Shown here piece by piece: positions 1 to 9,574 of a DNA stretch of 64,000 bases. Below the pieces are notes generated by a model. That model was given only the letters and a program-made list of their open reading frames with translations. It had not been told where the DNA came from and did not search any database. Within the stretch, counting starts at the first letter, position 1. Each line of letters starts with the position of its first letter. The DNA is from Paulinella micropora. Lineage: Eukaryota > Cercozoa > Imbricatea > Euglyphida > Paulinellidae. The DNA lies in contig WBZZ01005950.1 in assembly GCA_019918135.1 (NCBI GenBank), positions 21,001-85,000 on the forward strand, in the 5' to 3' direction. A program made the position numbers and the translations under genes.

Positions 1-85
1 GCACGGCGGCAGTGGCGTACCCCACTGGTTCAGATCCTGGCTGGAGGCGCACGCGCCGTCCGGCAGGCCCGTGAGCTTCGTAATA

Positions 86-190
86 GCTGAACATTCTGTT
101 ATATATTAAGTGTTTTGTTGACTGACTGGCCGGCATCCCCTGAGCCCGCTCTTTCTCTGTCTTTCCCGTGCTGAACATTCTATTATATAT
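86..190 (+). promoter_or_regulatory. Direct repeat carrying TATA-like boxes
   Basis: A 21-bp element (GCTGAACATTCT followed by G or A and then TTATATAT) occurs at 86-106 and again at 170-190, 84 bp apart. Both copies end in a TATATAT core in an AT-rich patch that stands out against the GC-rich surroundings. It lies about 260-340 nt upstream of the ATG at 446, so it could be a duplicated core promoter for that gene. The promoter role is inference; the repeat is seen directly. Confidence 0.45.
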
Positions 191-445
191 CCTTCTTGCA
201 AATTAAAAAAAGTTTAGTTTTCGCCACCTCCCTTCCCCCCCCCCCACCCCACCCCCTCCCTTCCTTCAAACAGCTTGTTTGCTTCTCGCTTTCCCCCTCT
301 CCCGGCTACACGGCGGTGCCTTTCCCCCTTCAAAGTTGGTAAGTATCTTAACAGGAACTTTGACAGTGAAGCTTAGGTGACAAAAGGAGAGGGCTGGCCG
401 ACGACGCTTTGTAATCTTAGGTAAGAACCATGAATACCCAATAGA

Positions 446-2121
446 ATGGAACGCAGGACCGAACCCGATGTCTTTGACATCCCAGAACTCGTCGAGGCTA
501 TTACCGAATTCGGTGGCGATACGGCAGAGGCTAATGTAGGTGCCACGCGCCGCAATATCCAAACCGACCCTAACGAGCGAGCGAAAGCTTTGATAGCGGG
601 GTACCTCCTCTACCGCTATTGTCTGACCCCCGGAGAAGATTTGGCCAAAGCCCGAACGGAGTTCGAGCTTGGACGCGATCGCGGGCAACTCAATGCAGTT
701 ACCTACGGTCGAAATGTCCTCGGCTTTATGGAGCTCAAGAGGCCGTGCAATAAAGAACAATGGGACGAGCTGGTCAAGGACATGCGGAACCGGAGAAAGC
801 TCAAGTTCGCTCCGGTGCCTGTTCTAGCTGTCGCAAACAAACTAGCCTACTGGGAAGCCATGAGTCGAGTGACCAAGGATCTCTTTTTTAGTGAGGTGGA
901 TAACAAGGAGCTCAAAGTCTTAGTTATTTCCAGGCAGCAATCCAACATACAAGACACTGGAAATCATTTGATTCTGGACGAGAACAACGGGGCGTGCTTT
1001 CCTTTTGCAACAGACATCCCAATCAAGCATTTGTGCTTGCACAAAATGACGCTGGAGTTACGAGAGAGGCAAGAATTCAAGGTCAGTAACGGACAAGTCC
1101 ACGAACTCCGCCTTATGCAGACGAGGCTCAGGCTACAAAGCCACACAACCTTCTTGCTGCTCGGCTGTGCAGAGCTTAAGAAGTTTGCTCTTACAGCAGA
1201 ACGTTCGGGGGATCACCAAGATCGGTTCGAACGGCTTGCTATCAAACGGTCGGGCACAGACAACCTAGAGGTAGATGTCGAAGCTTTCAGACATGTTGCT
1301 TTGAGCGAATGTCCGGTACGACAGATCGTGCTCGCTCGGCGTCTCGATGCGCTGGATGACCAGATTACTGTCATGTATTGTCCCAGGCTTGAAACAGTAC
1401 GATTCGTTCCGAAAGCAAACCACGAGCACGGTAGCGCTACGCCAAAGCTTGCTAGAGGCTGTCTGGACCTAAGTTGCAGACTGTCAGGCGGGCTCAGCAA
1501 CGTTGAACTTCCTATAACCTTAGGTGCAAAAGCGTCAAACTAGAGCTCCAGCAGTTGCCCAGCCTCGCTTCACTGGCGTTGCCCTTGGGTTGGATCATTG
1601 ATGGCGACATTACAGTGGATGTCTCGATCTGTGATACCTTCGCTAAATTTGCTCTGCCCGCAGAACTGAGCTGTAAAAACCTGAGGCTGGAATTTTCGTT
1701 GCTGCCCGAGCTTACCGATTTCCAAATATCCAGTCGCTTGAAAATTGGCTTCGATGATGCTAAACAAGTCGTCCAGGAAGTCGACAAATTTACCCTTACA
1801 TTCAGGGACTGTCCGAGTCTCGCTGAAATATATCTACCGGAAGGTTTGGTGTGCCCGAGCATCGAGATGCGCTGTTGCGGTTGCAAGATACCCTGGCGAC
1901 GCCGGCGTCGCTGCCCCCCCCCCGGGCCGGCCGGGGGAGGAAGGAGGGGACGGGAAGGGGGGGGGGCGCCGTTCGTTCCTCCCCCCCGCCCGCCACTCGT
2001 CCGGGCCCGCCCGGGGTGCGCCACGGGGCGCAGGAGAGGGGGGGGGGAGGGGGTGGCGCTGGCCGGCGCCCGTCGGTGGCGTGTACCACCCTGCAAAACG
2101 CAGTGCGGCACCCTGACCTAG
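446..2121 (+). CDS. LRR-like protein, low-GC, frameshifted
   Basis: The frame opens at an ATG at 446 and runs to a TAG at 1541. Around 1515 the protein-like signal moves to the next frame, which carries on with leucine-rich strand-like segments to about 1890. The sequence has irregular L-x-L and L-x2-L-x-L spacing typical of degenerate leucine-rich repeats but no sharp consensus. Base composition is near 50% GC (28 of 60 in the row 961-1020), far below the neighbours, which suggests recent capture from a host-like genome. From about 1895 the second frame turns into Gly/Pro/Arg low complexity, which may be non-coding; the nominal stop (2119) abuts the next gene. Function is unknown; a substrate-binding LRR protein is my best reading. 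Confidence 0.5.
1905..2100. repeat. G/C homopolymer-rich low-complexity segment
   Basis: Long runs of C and G alternate here, including pure stretches of eight or more. The translation in all frames is Pro/Gly/Arg low complexity. Composition jumps abruptly from the ~50% GC gene upstream to >80% GC. It separates the low-GC LRR gene from the gene at 2125 and looks like a junction between inserted and native sequence. Confidence 0.5.
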
Positions 2122-2124
2122 GAC

Positions 2125-3003
2125 ATGGACGGCACGGGCTGGACGTACGACGGCGAGGGCGCGCTGGACTATGACTGCGGGGAAGTGACTATCTCGTGCG
2201 TAGCGCAGGCCAAGGCCGACCGGGACACGGGGGGCTTGCACCGGGGCCAGATCTACCCCGGGGACCACAAGATTCAGCTGCGCCCCTGTGACCTGGCCAT
2301 CGCCAAGGCCGACGACCTGCTGGACCTGGTAGGCGAGCTACCGCTCGTCACTAACTGCGCCACCCACTGGGAGATCCACGAGCCACTCCGGCTGCACCCG
2401 AAGGGGGCGGCCGAGGACAGGGAAAGACCCCTGGAGTGGCGGGTGCTGGGCGTCTGCGGGGAGGACAGCGAGCCGGGGGGGCGCCCGGGCAAGCCGCTGC
2501 GCTTGCAGGTGCTGGGGGGCACCGACTTGCACCTGCCCCAGCTGGGCTCTGCCCCGCAGGCGCACTGGGCACACCGCAACATGTACCTGCACGCACACCT
2601 GCCCTCTCGCCAGCAGCTGGCCGACCGCAAGGACGCTCCCGGGGAGCCCTCGCGCGTGCTGGTTACGCCCGACTACTTGGTCGCGGCGGCCGACCGGCTG
2701 CGGCTGGGGTACCTCGGCTCGCAGGCCGCCGGGGCGCCCCGGGCCCGGGACGACGCGGCGGTCTTCCGGGCCCGGCTGCAGGACTGGCGCCGGACCGATC
2801 CGCACTGGCGGGACCTGCGCGGTGACCCACCCGCTCAGCTCGCGGCGCTCGCGGCGCGCGCGGCGGCCCTCTTGGGCCTGGTGCAAGAGGCGGCCGCCGA
2901 TTACTTGGAGCTGGCGGCCGAGCACGAGGCGCGCAACCAGTTCGTCGGCCGGTGCATCCGGGCGGCGCCCCTGGGCGAAAAGACTAGGGTCCTCCTGACC
3001 TAG
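2125..3003 (+). CDS. Unknown 292-aa protein
   Basis: The frame runs from an ATG at 2125 to TAG at 3001, with composition matching the rest of the virus. The N-terminal half is mixed beta-like with several Cys and Trp; the C-terminal third (residues about 230-280) is a long Ala/Leu-rich helix. No signal peptide, membrane segment or recognisable motif is visible. A polyadenylation signal follows at 3099. It converges on the minus-strand gene ending at 3171. I do not recognise a family. Confidence 0.7.
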   Translation: MDGTGWTYDGEGALDYDCGEVTISCVAQAKADRDTGGLHRGQIYPGDHKIQLRPCDLAIAKADDLLDLVGELPLVTNCATHWEIHEPLRLHPKGAAEDRERPLEWRVLGVCGEDSEPGGRPGKPLRLQVLGGTDLHLPQLGSAPQAHWAHRNMYLHAHLPSRQQLADRKDAPGEPSRVLVTPDYLVAAADRLRLGYLGSQAAGAPRARDDAAVFRARLQDWRRTDPHWRDLRGDPPAQLAALAARAAALLGLVQEAAADYLELAAEHEARNQFVGRCIRAAPLGEKTRVLLT

Positions 3004-3083
3004 GGTAGCGCCGGTCGCGGCGGGACAGGGGGGCCCCCCTCCCCCCCCTCGGAGTGGAGGTCGCGGCGTGTGGGTCTAGCAGT

Positions 3084-3104
3084 TTTATTCCTGGAGGCAA
3101 TAAA
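3084..3104. terminator. Back-to-back polyadenylation signals
   Basis: AATAAA on the plus strand (3099-3104) lies about 95 nt after the stop of the 2125-3003 gene. TTTATT at 3084-3089 is the same hexamer for the minus strand, about 80 nt past the stop of the 3171-5966 gene. The arrangement fits overlapping 3' ends of convergent transcripts. Confidence 0.7.
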
Positions 3105-3170
3105 CATAGATATAATTATCGGGCCTTGAACCGGGCCACAAGATTTTCGCGGGTGCTTTAGTACAGCCGG

Positions 3171-5966
3171 CTAGGGTCTTGGGAGTAAGAGTTGTACACA
3201 GTCGCACAACGCTAGGCCGGCCAGCTGCGTGGGTAGCCGCGCCTCGGTCCGGAGACCACCCAGCACCTCAGCCGCCCCCCGCAAACAGTCGTGGTAGGCT
3301 AGGTAGCTAGTCTCCCCCGCGGGGCCAAACAGGCTGGCGGAGTCTGCCGAGACCCTCTTCGCTCGGAACTCCGCCTGTAGCACAGCTCGGCCGGGGAACG
3401 ACGCCTGCGGGGGCTGGTGTCCGCTGGCTACCTGGCTAACATACTGCTGGGCCAGCGGACTGAGCAGGTTGCGCCGGGCCTGGCTCACGTGCGGGGAACA
3501 CAAAGGAAGCAAAGACAGCCGCCGCTCTCGCCACTGGCGCTCCCTCTCAGGGAAGCACCCGTGGTCGGCCCGGTAGTTGTCCTCGGTGACGGTTAGGAGG
3601 GACATCCAATCCGGCGACTCCTCCAGGTATTGCACGAGCAGGACTCGGCGCCGGTCTGCGCGGGCCGGGGCGGCGGCCAGCACCCGGTAGTGACGTAGGG
3701 GCTGGGACGGCGAGGAGGCCACGGGGCAGTACAGCGCACAGGCCAGTACGGCATTGGCTACTACCCCCATGTCGTCTGCCGGCTCTGCGTGCTGCAGGCA
3801 GTACTGCAGCAGGGATTGGAGCGTCCCCCCCTCCTCCTCAGCGGGCGGTGGCTCAGCGGTCCACGCTACCGCCGACTGGCACGCCCGCCGGTAGGCTGCG
3901 TAGCGCGCCTGGTCATTGTCAAAGACTGTTCCGAACAGGCCCGGACGCAGGCTGCGGAACACGTCGGCGGAGCTGTCCTGGATCACGTAGCGCGTGTCCA
4001 CGACTTCGGGGAGTTGTAGCTGGTAGGGATGAGGATAAGCGGCAGCGGATGCGTACAGCTCGCCCAGCTGCCGCTGCAGCTCCACCCGGTGTGCGTCGAG
4101 GTTGAGCAAGATATGGGGGGGAGCTCCGTCGGCCGGGGAGCGCAGCACGAGGTGCGCCACGTGCAGGGCCGGGTAGATGCCCCCCAGCGCGTACTGGCCG
4201 CCGAACTTAGCCCCTGCCTCACTTACCAGGACCGCGCGCAGCGGCGGCTCGGGGGGGGACGAGGGCGACCCCGTGCGGACGGCGGAGGCTCCGCGCCACT
4301 GTCGGTAGTAGTCGACAGGAGGGCTGCCCCGCTGGCTCCGGCCCGTGTGCGCACCCTCTTCTCCCCCCTCGTCCTCCCCCCCGTAAGAGGGCGGCTCCCC
4401 GTCGTCGTCGTCCTCCTCCCCGTCAGCGGGGGGCACCCCCTCCGCCCGATTAGGTCCCATTGCGCTCGAAGGCGGTAAGGCCCCTGTCAGCAGCGCCAGG
4501 AAGTCCTCCCCGGGCAGGAACGCCGACATCTCTCCCTTTGGCTTGGCCGCTTCTTCCGCGACCGCCGCCGCGAAATCCGCTGGCCCGTCGCGGAGGAGGG
4601 ATAGTATGGTAGCGCTGCTGCACGCCATGGTCTGCTCCAGCGCCCAGGCCGTGATCAGTGCGCCCAGCTGCTTGACGTCGTCACTCCGGGGCGATCCGCC
4701 CGTAGCCTGCTGCTGCTGGCGTATCTCCTTGAGCTCCCTGTCGACCCCGTCGTATTCCCGCCTCCAAGCAGCCCCCAGATTGTTTGCGGTGGTACTAGGG
4801 CCCGCCACGAACAGCTTAGCCACGTCTTGGTGTATGCCTTGGCCTGGCGCAGAAGTCGGCTCGCTCTGGTTTGCCTGCGTGTGGTAAAGGAGGTTATGTG
4901 CGATAGACACTAGGTCATAATAAAGGAGCGCCGAGGCCAGTGCGTCGGGGATGATCTGCGCGTAGGAAACTACTCCTGACCCCCGGCAGACAATCCTGTC
5001 GTCGGCGTTCGCGTAATCTCGGATAGAACACAGGGTTTGTCCGCCGTCCTCCTCATTGGTTTCCTCTGCCAAAGAAGTCTCATCTTGCGCCTCGTCTTCT
5101 TCGCTGCCCTCTTCGCCATCGTCCTGCTCGTTGCCTGCCTCTGCTTCTTCATCTTCCTCCATCTCTTGGTTATCTTCTGCTGCGCCACCGTTCTCTGCCC
5201 CGGCGCCCCCATCTACCGAGTCCAGCGGGGAGTAGTGTGTGGCCCCTTGTCTGCAATCGACAGCAAGCAGCCTCCAGCCCCGACTTGTACTGTCCCCCAC
5301 AGGCTCGTCTTGCACTGCAGGCGGCGGTCCGCCGCTTGCGTGCCACAGAAGATAATGGCTGTTGGTCAAAGCTAGCGAGTCTGGCAGTGGGTCTTTCATT
5401 TGCCACCTGTGCTGCAGCTGAAGCCAAGTACTTGTGTTGACGACCGCCAGCGCGAACTTGCTCCAGGCTTCTAGCAGGTATGGCCGGCAGCGTTTCATGC
5501 CATTGCAAAGCTTAACTCTGGCCACCATCGTACTATCTTGAAGGGCCTGGACAATGGGATACGGCGTGGTCAGCATTTTCAGCCCGTATACGAGCTCGAA
5601 GACTGGTTGATCCGGGCCTAAGCGTTCACGGCAGCTGCCCCCCGCGATGGCCCGCAGCAGAGCCAGCGTCAGGCGTAATACCTGCTGCTGCATCTCTACC
5701 CCTGGATCCACGCGGGGGGCCGCGGGCTCTCGGGGCACACTCTCCCGGGAAGGGGGTCTTCGCCCCTCTTTATCACCGTTGGACCCGGCTAACGACGCAG
5801 GCCGGGAGGCCTTTGGTACAGCCCGTGGGTCTCCTGACGCACTGCTGGAGGTGGAGACCTGCTGGGAGAGGGTGGACTGTCCTGCGCCTGGCGTCGGCCT
5901 GAACCTAGTACCACCGCCGGCCGGTAAGCCGGAGGAGACAACTGGTTTGGTGGCTGGGGCGGCCAT
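3171..5966 (-). CDS. Large 931-aa protein with acidic middle
   Basis: Start is the ATG at 5966, where a Ser/Pro/Gly-rich tail begins; the longer open frame upstream lies in C-rich non-coding sequence. The protein has a disordered N-terminus (about residues 1-125), a helical region, a very acidic block around residues 250-315 rich in Glu/Asp, more helical sequence, a second acidic Gly/Glu/Asp stretch near residues 500-545, and a well-ordered C-terminal 350 residues. It ends with TAG at 3171. No enzyme motif is visible. Size and uninterrupted state suggest a structural or tegument-like protein; a portal or capsid role is possible but cannot be shown from the sequence. No signal peptide is visible. 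Confidence 0.75.
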   Translation of the reverse strand: MAAPATKPVVSSGLPAGGGTRFRPTPGAGQSTLSQQVSTSSSASGDPRAVPKASRPASLAGSNGDKEGRRPPSRESVPREPAAPRVDPGVEMQQQVLRLTLALLRAIAGGSCRERLGPDQPVFELVYGLKMLTTPYPIVQALQDSTMVARVKLCNGMKRCRPYLLEAWSKFALAVVNTSTWLQLQHRWQMKDPLPDSLALTNSHYLLWHASGGPPPAVQDEPVGDSTSRGWRLLAVDCRQGATHYSPLDSVDGGAGAENGGAAEDNQEMEEDEEAEAGNEQDDGEEGSEEDEAQDETSLAEETNEEDGGQTLCSIRDYANADDRIVCRGSGVVSYAQIIPDALASALLYYDLVSIAHNLLYHTQANQSEPTSAPGQGIHQDVAKLFVAGPSTTANNLGAAWRREYDGVDRELKEIRQQQQATGGSPRSDDVKQLGALITAWALEQTMACSSATILSLLRDGPADFAAAVAEEAAKPKGEMSAFLPGEDFLALLTGALPPSSAMGPNRAEGVPPADGEEDDDDGEPPSYGGEDEGGEEGAHTGRSQRGSPPVDYYRQWRGASAVRTGSPSSPPEPPLRAVLVSEAGAKFGGQYALGGIYPALHVAHLVLRSPADGAPPHILLNLDAHRVELQRQLGELYASAAAYPHPYQLQLPEVVDTRYVIQDSSADVFRSLRPGLFGTVFDNDQARYAAYRRACQSAVAWTAEPPPAEEEGGTLQSLLQYCLQHAEPADDMGVVANAVLACALYCPVASSPSQPLRHYRVLAAAPARADRRRVLLVQYLEESPDWMSLLTVTEDNYRADHGCFPERERQWRERRLSLLPLCSPHVSQARRNLLSPLAQQYVSQVASGHQPPQASFPGRAVLQAEFRAKRVSADSASLFGPAGETSYLAYHDCLRGAAEVLGGLRTEARLPTQLAGLALCDCVQLLLPRP

Positions 5967-6213
5967 GCTTGGGGCCCGCGGGGATCGGCTAGGTAGAGCG
6001 CAGAGGTTTTTCTTTGACGGATTACCGGCGTGTGCAAGCGAGGGGTGCCGCACAGACCGGTGGGGCGGAAGGGGGAAGGGGGAAAGAGGTGTGGAGAGGG
6101 GGGGGCAGGGGGGCTGGCGGGGTAGGCAGAGAGGGGCCGCCGGCGCGGGGGAGGAAGGGAGAGAGGGCACGGCGCCTTGGCCCCTCCCCCCTGGGCCCCC
6201 CTCCCCTCTCCGC
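5967..6213. other. Intergenic C/G-rich spacer
   Basis: The spacer separates two minus-strand genes. It contains G-rich runs around 6060-6110 and C-rich runs around 6180-6210. I see no convincing gene or TATA box in it. Confidence 0.4.
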
Positions 6214-6945
6214 CTACACGGGCGGCCCCAAGGCAAGGCGGACCAGCTCGCGCGCCGACAGCCAGCCCAGCAGGTGCTGGTGTAGCCAGCGGGGCAGGTT
6301 CTGTGCGAGGTCCCCGGCCTCCGGGCAGACGCTCCTCGCCCCCGCCTCCGGCCCGGCCGTCGCGGCCAAGCACAGCAGCAGGCAACCCCAGACACACGCC
6401 GCCGAAGGGCACGGGCGCAGTTCTTGCAGCAACGCGGCGAAGCGCTGTAGACCCGGCGACGGGCCCGGGGGCAGCCGCTCGTGCCACAGCGCCAGGACCA
6501 GACCCCAATCCCGCGCCCGCCAGAGCCTTTCGACGGACCAGGCGCGGTCGGCGCCGGGCAGCGGCCGGGCGGCTGGCCCGGCCCCGCCCACGCGGACGGC
6601 CGGGGCCGGCTGCAGGGGGGCCTGCGCCAGCCAGCGGGGGCCGCGCTGGTGCAGGCGTGAGCCCCCCTGGTGCAGGTCATCGGCGGACGCCTCCAGCCCG
6701 TGCGCGGGGGGGGCCTGCCCCGTGAGCGGGCACCAGCCCCCGTGGCGGCCGCACTGCTCCGGGGCGCAGAGATGTAGGCGACCGGACGCTGCGCACGCCA
6801 CCAGGGCCGACCCGGGCCGTAGGCGCAGCCAATGGCAACTCTGGTCACAGCGGTGGACCACCACGTCCGCCGCGCCCGCCGTGACAGCCTGGCTGCGCCA
6901 CGCCTCGCTCAGCTGCAGGTCCTCGTCGTGGGGGTCCCAGTGCAT
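6214..6945 (-). CDS. 243-aa protein with Cys/His cluster
   Basis: Runs from ATG at 6945 to TAG at 6214. Residues about 30-75 hold a dense Cys/His array: H-x-C-x3-C-H, then a Cys, then H-x-C-x4-C-x5-C followed by a PLTG tetrapeptide. This spacing looks like a metal-binding knuckle. The C-terminal half is Leu/Ala-rich and helical and ends in a stretch reminiscent of a short F-box-like helix pair, though that similarity is weak. No signal peptide. It sits upstream of the 931-aa gene on the same strand and diverges from the giant gene at 7.2 kb. Function unknown; zinc binding is inferred. Confidence 0.65.
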   Translation of the reverse strand: MHWDPHDEDLQLSEAWRSQAVTAGAADVVVHRCDQSCHWLRLRPGSALVACAASGRLHLCAPEQCGRHGGWCPLTGQAPPAHGLEASADDLHQGGSRLHQRGPRWLAQAPLQPAPAVRVGGAGPAARPLPGADRAWSVERLWRARDWGLVLALWHERLPPGPSPGLQRFAALLQELRPCPSAACVWGCLLLCLAATAGPEAGARSVCPEAGDLAQNLPRWLHQHLLGWLSARELVRLALGPPV

Positions 6946-7203
6946 CCCGTCCCGGGCAAACTAGGCTGGGCAGGAAGAGGGAGACGCGGGGGGGGGGGGG
7001 TGGAGGTGCGTAGGTGGGGGGCGGGCGGAGGGAAAGAGAGGAGAGAAGAAGGAATGGAGACGGCCGGCGTCCCCTCTCCCCCCTTTTGTCCTTTCCCTCG
7101 CCCCCCCCCTCACTCTTTCCCTCTCCCCCCCCCCTAACGGACGGAGAGGAAAAGGGACTCTCGCCTGGCTCCCTTCCGGGGGGAAGGTGCCCGGGCTTGT
7201 GTT
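6946..7203. promoter_or_regulatory. Divergent intergenic region
   Basis: About 260 nt of C- and G-run sequence lie between the minus-strand 243-aa gene and the plus-strand giant gene, so both promoters should be here. Tracts include a G run near 6990-7001 and C runs near 7100-7134. I see no clear TATA box. The downstream frame has no ATG near its apparent start, so a start codon or short exon may also be hidden here. Confidence 0.35.
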
Positions 7204-9574
7204 TTGTACACAAACACACCGGAACTCGCAAGGCGAGCGTGGCCGATTCAGCACACGCAGTCCAAGAAGAAGAAGGCCGCGGCCCCGCTGACGAAGGAAA
7301 AAAAGGCAGACGTCGCGGCGCTACAATCAGCACTTACAACACTGATACCAACAAGTGAAAAAAAGAAGAAGACTTACATAGGCCTGGCACGCGAGGTCCT
7401 CGACCGCCTGACGGGACGCGAAACGGTAAAGGACACCCACGCACTGAAATCCCTTCTAGATTACCTAAGGAACAATGATGCGGGATTCACAAATCCACTG
7501 CGATTATCGGCAGAGGATTACAAACTCATCACCGGTGTGGGTACTCCGCAAGAAAGGGCGGTGGTCAGAAGATTGGTGCGCCCGCCGGACGCTGACCCCG
7601 AAGAGAAAGAAGCTGCCGCTGGGAGCGAAGACGAAGACGAGGAAGAAAAAGAGGAAGAGGAAGACGCTGCCAGGGGGGCCGCCGGGCCCCCCCCCCCCCG
7701 GCTTAGAAGACGACGAAGAAGACGACGAAGAAGTTCCAATCGCGCCAGTTCCAGTGTCCGAGCCCGGTGTCGAGAAAGACGAAGTCAAGCTCCTCCAGAA
7801 GGCCTTGACTAAACTCGTGCAGGATGGAACGATCAAAGAAGCCCCTGCAACATTGAAGGCAGTTTTCGAATACTCCCCTAAAGATGCAGCCAAGAAGAAG
7901 GCGGCGGAGTCTCTGCAGGGGCTGCTGCGGACCTGGCTGCGGCAAGGCGCCGTCGGACCACTTGAGCTCCGAGATGAAGCCGTGGCCCAGCTGAAGCTGG
8001 TTGCTGGAACGAACCTAGAAAAAGTGATCCAGGTGCTGCGGAGTAAGCAGCCGGAAGGCAAAGCACGACTAGCTACATCTGCAGCCCCCTCACTGAACAC
8101 TAGGGCTACCTGGAGTAAAGGGACGGGGACCAATCCCTCGGGGGCGGCCAATCCCACGATAACGACCAGCACGACGACGACCAGCACGATGACGACGACC
8201 AATCCCAAGCCCTCGACGGAGACCAATCCCTCGTCGCCAGTTCCAGTGTCCGAACCCAGTGTCGAGAAAGACGAAGTCAAGCTCCTCCAGAAGGCCTGGG
8301 CTAAACTCGTGCAGGATGGAACGATCAGAGAAGAAGCCCCTGCAACATTGAAGACAGTGTTTGGGTACTCCCCTAAAGATGCAGCCAAGAAGAAGGCGGC
8401 GGAGTCTCTGCAGGGGCTGCTGCGGACCTGGCTGCGGCAAGGCGCCATCGGACCACTTGGGCTCCGAGATGAAGCCGTGGCCCAGCTGAAGCTGGTTGCT
8501 GGAACGAACCTAGAAAAAGTGATCCAGATGCTGCGGAGTAAGCAGCCGGAAGGCAAAGGACGACGAGCCACACCTGCAGCTGTCCTATCGGGCACTAGGG
8601 TCACCCGGAGTAGAACGACGGGGGCCAATCCCTCGGCGGCGACCAATCCCATGATAACGACCAGCACGACGACGACCAGCACGACGGCGGAGACCAATCC
8701 CTTGACGGAGACCGGTACGACGGCGGAGACCAATCCCTCGACGGAGACCGGTACGACGGCGGAGACCAATCCCTCGACGGAGACCAAGCCTCTGGCGGAG
8801 ACCAGTACGACGGCGGAGACCAATCCCTCGACGGAGACCAATCCCTCGACGGAGACCGGTACGACGGCGGAGACCAATCCCTCGACGGAGACCGGTACGA
8901 CGGGGGAGACCAATCCCTCGACGGAGACCGGTACGACGGCGGAGACCAATCCCTCGACGGAGACCAAACCTTTGGCGGAGACCGGTACGACGGCGGAGAC
9001 CAATCCCTCGACGGAGACCAAGCCTTTGGCGGAGACCGGTACGACGGCGGAGACCAATCCCTCGACGGAGACCAAGCCTTTGGCGGAGACCGGTACGACG
9101 GCGGAGACCAATCCCTCGACCGAGACCAAGCCTTTGGCGGAGACCGGTACGACGGCGGAGACCAATCCCTCGACGGAGACCAAGCCTTTGGCGGAGACCG
9201 GTACGACGGCGGAGACCAATCCCTCGACGGAGACCGGTACGACGGCGGAGACCAATCCCTCGACGGAGACCAAGCCTTTGGCGGAGACCGGTACGACGGC
9301 GGAGACCAAGCCTTTGGCGGAGACCGGTACGACGGCGGAGACCAATCCCTCGACGGAGACCAATCCCTCGACGGAGACCGGTACGACGGCGGAGACCAAT
9401 CCCTCGGGGACGGTGGCAAATCCCTCGGGACGGAGACCAAGCCCTCGGGGACGATGGCCGGCCGCCTGCCGGCGGTGTGGCGGCAACCGACACAGCGACC
9501 GACACAAAGTCGGCGCTGAACTCGGCAGAGGCTTTTGTAGTACAGGCCCGTCGGCTGGGCCAACGACTGCTTGA
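7204..9574 (+). CDS. Giant protein, N-terminal part: triplicated domain plus Thr-rich repeat
   Basis: First part of an apparent single ~1,650-aa protein reaching to 12242. A ~90-residue helical domain occurs three times: about 7300-7580, about 7770-8050 and about 8260-8540. Copies two and three are very similar to each other; copy one is diverged. Copy one is in a different frame from copies two and three, and the shift falls at a run of 13 C (7687-7699). An acidic Glu/Asp linker precedes that run. After copy three the frame becomes an almost pure Thr/Glu/Asn/Pro/Ser repeat (about 8690-9415). There is no ATG at the 5' end of the open frame (it opens at TTG 7204), so the true start is unresolved. 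Function unknown; a tegument- or matrix-like scaffold would fit. Confidence 0.6.
8690..9415 (+). repeat. 36/54-bp coding minisatellite (Thr-rich)
   Basis: Tandem units of 36 bp encode TNPSTETGTTAE, and 54-bp units add KPLAET. About 15 units follow one another with only occasional base changes. The unit lengths are multiples of three, so copy-number change keeps the frame. The composition (Thr, Glu, Ser, Pro, Asn) suggests an extended, possibly glycosylated or phosphorylated spacer. The opposite strand is also open over the whole array, which is a by-product of the repeat. Confidence 0.9.

Noticed and set aside
7504-9507. 667-aa minus-strand frame across the Thr-rich region
   Set aside because: It is the antisense of a tandem repeat, with Val/Ser periodicity imposed by the plus-strand repeat; the plus strand has the ordered domains.
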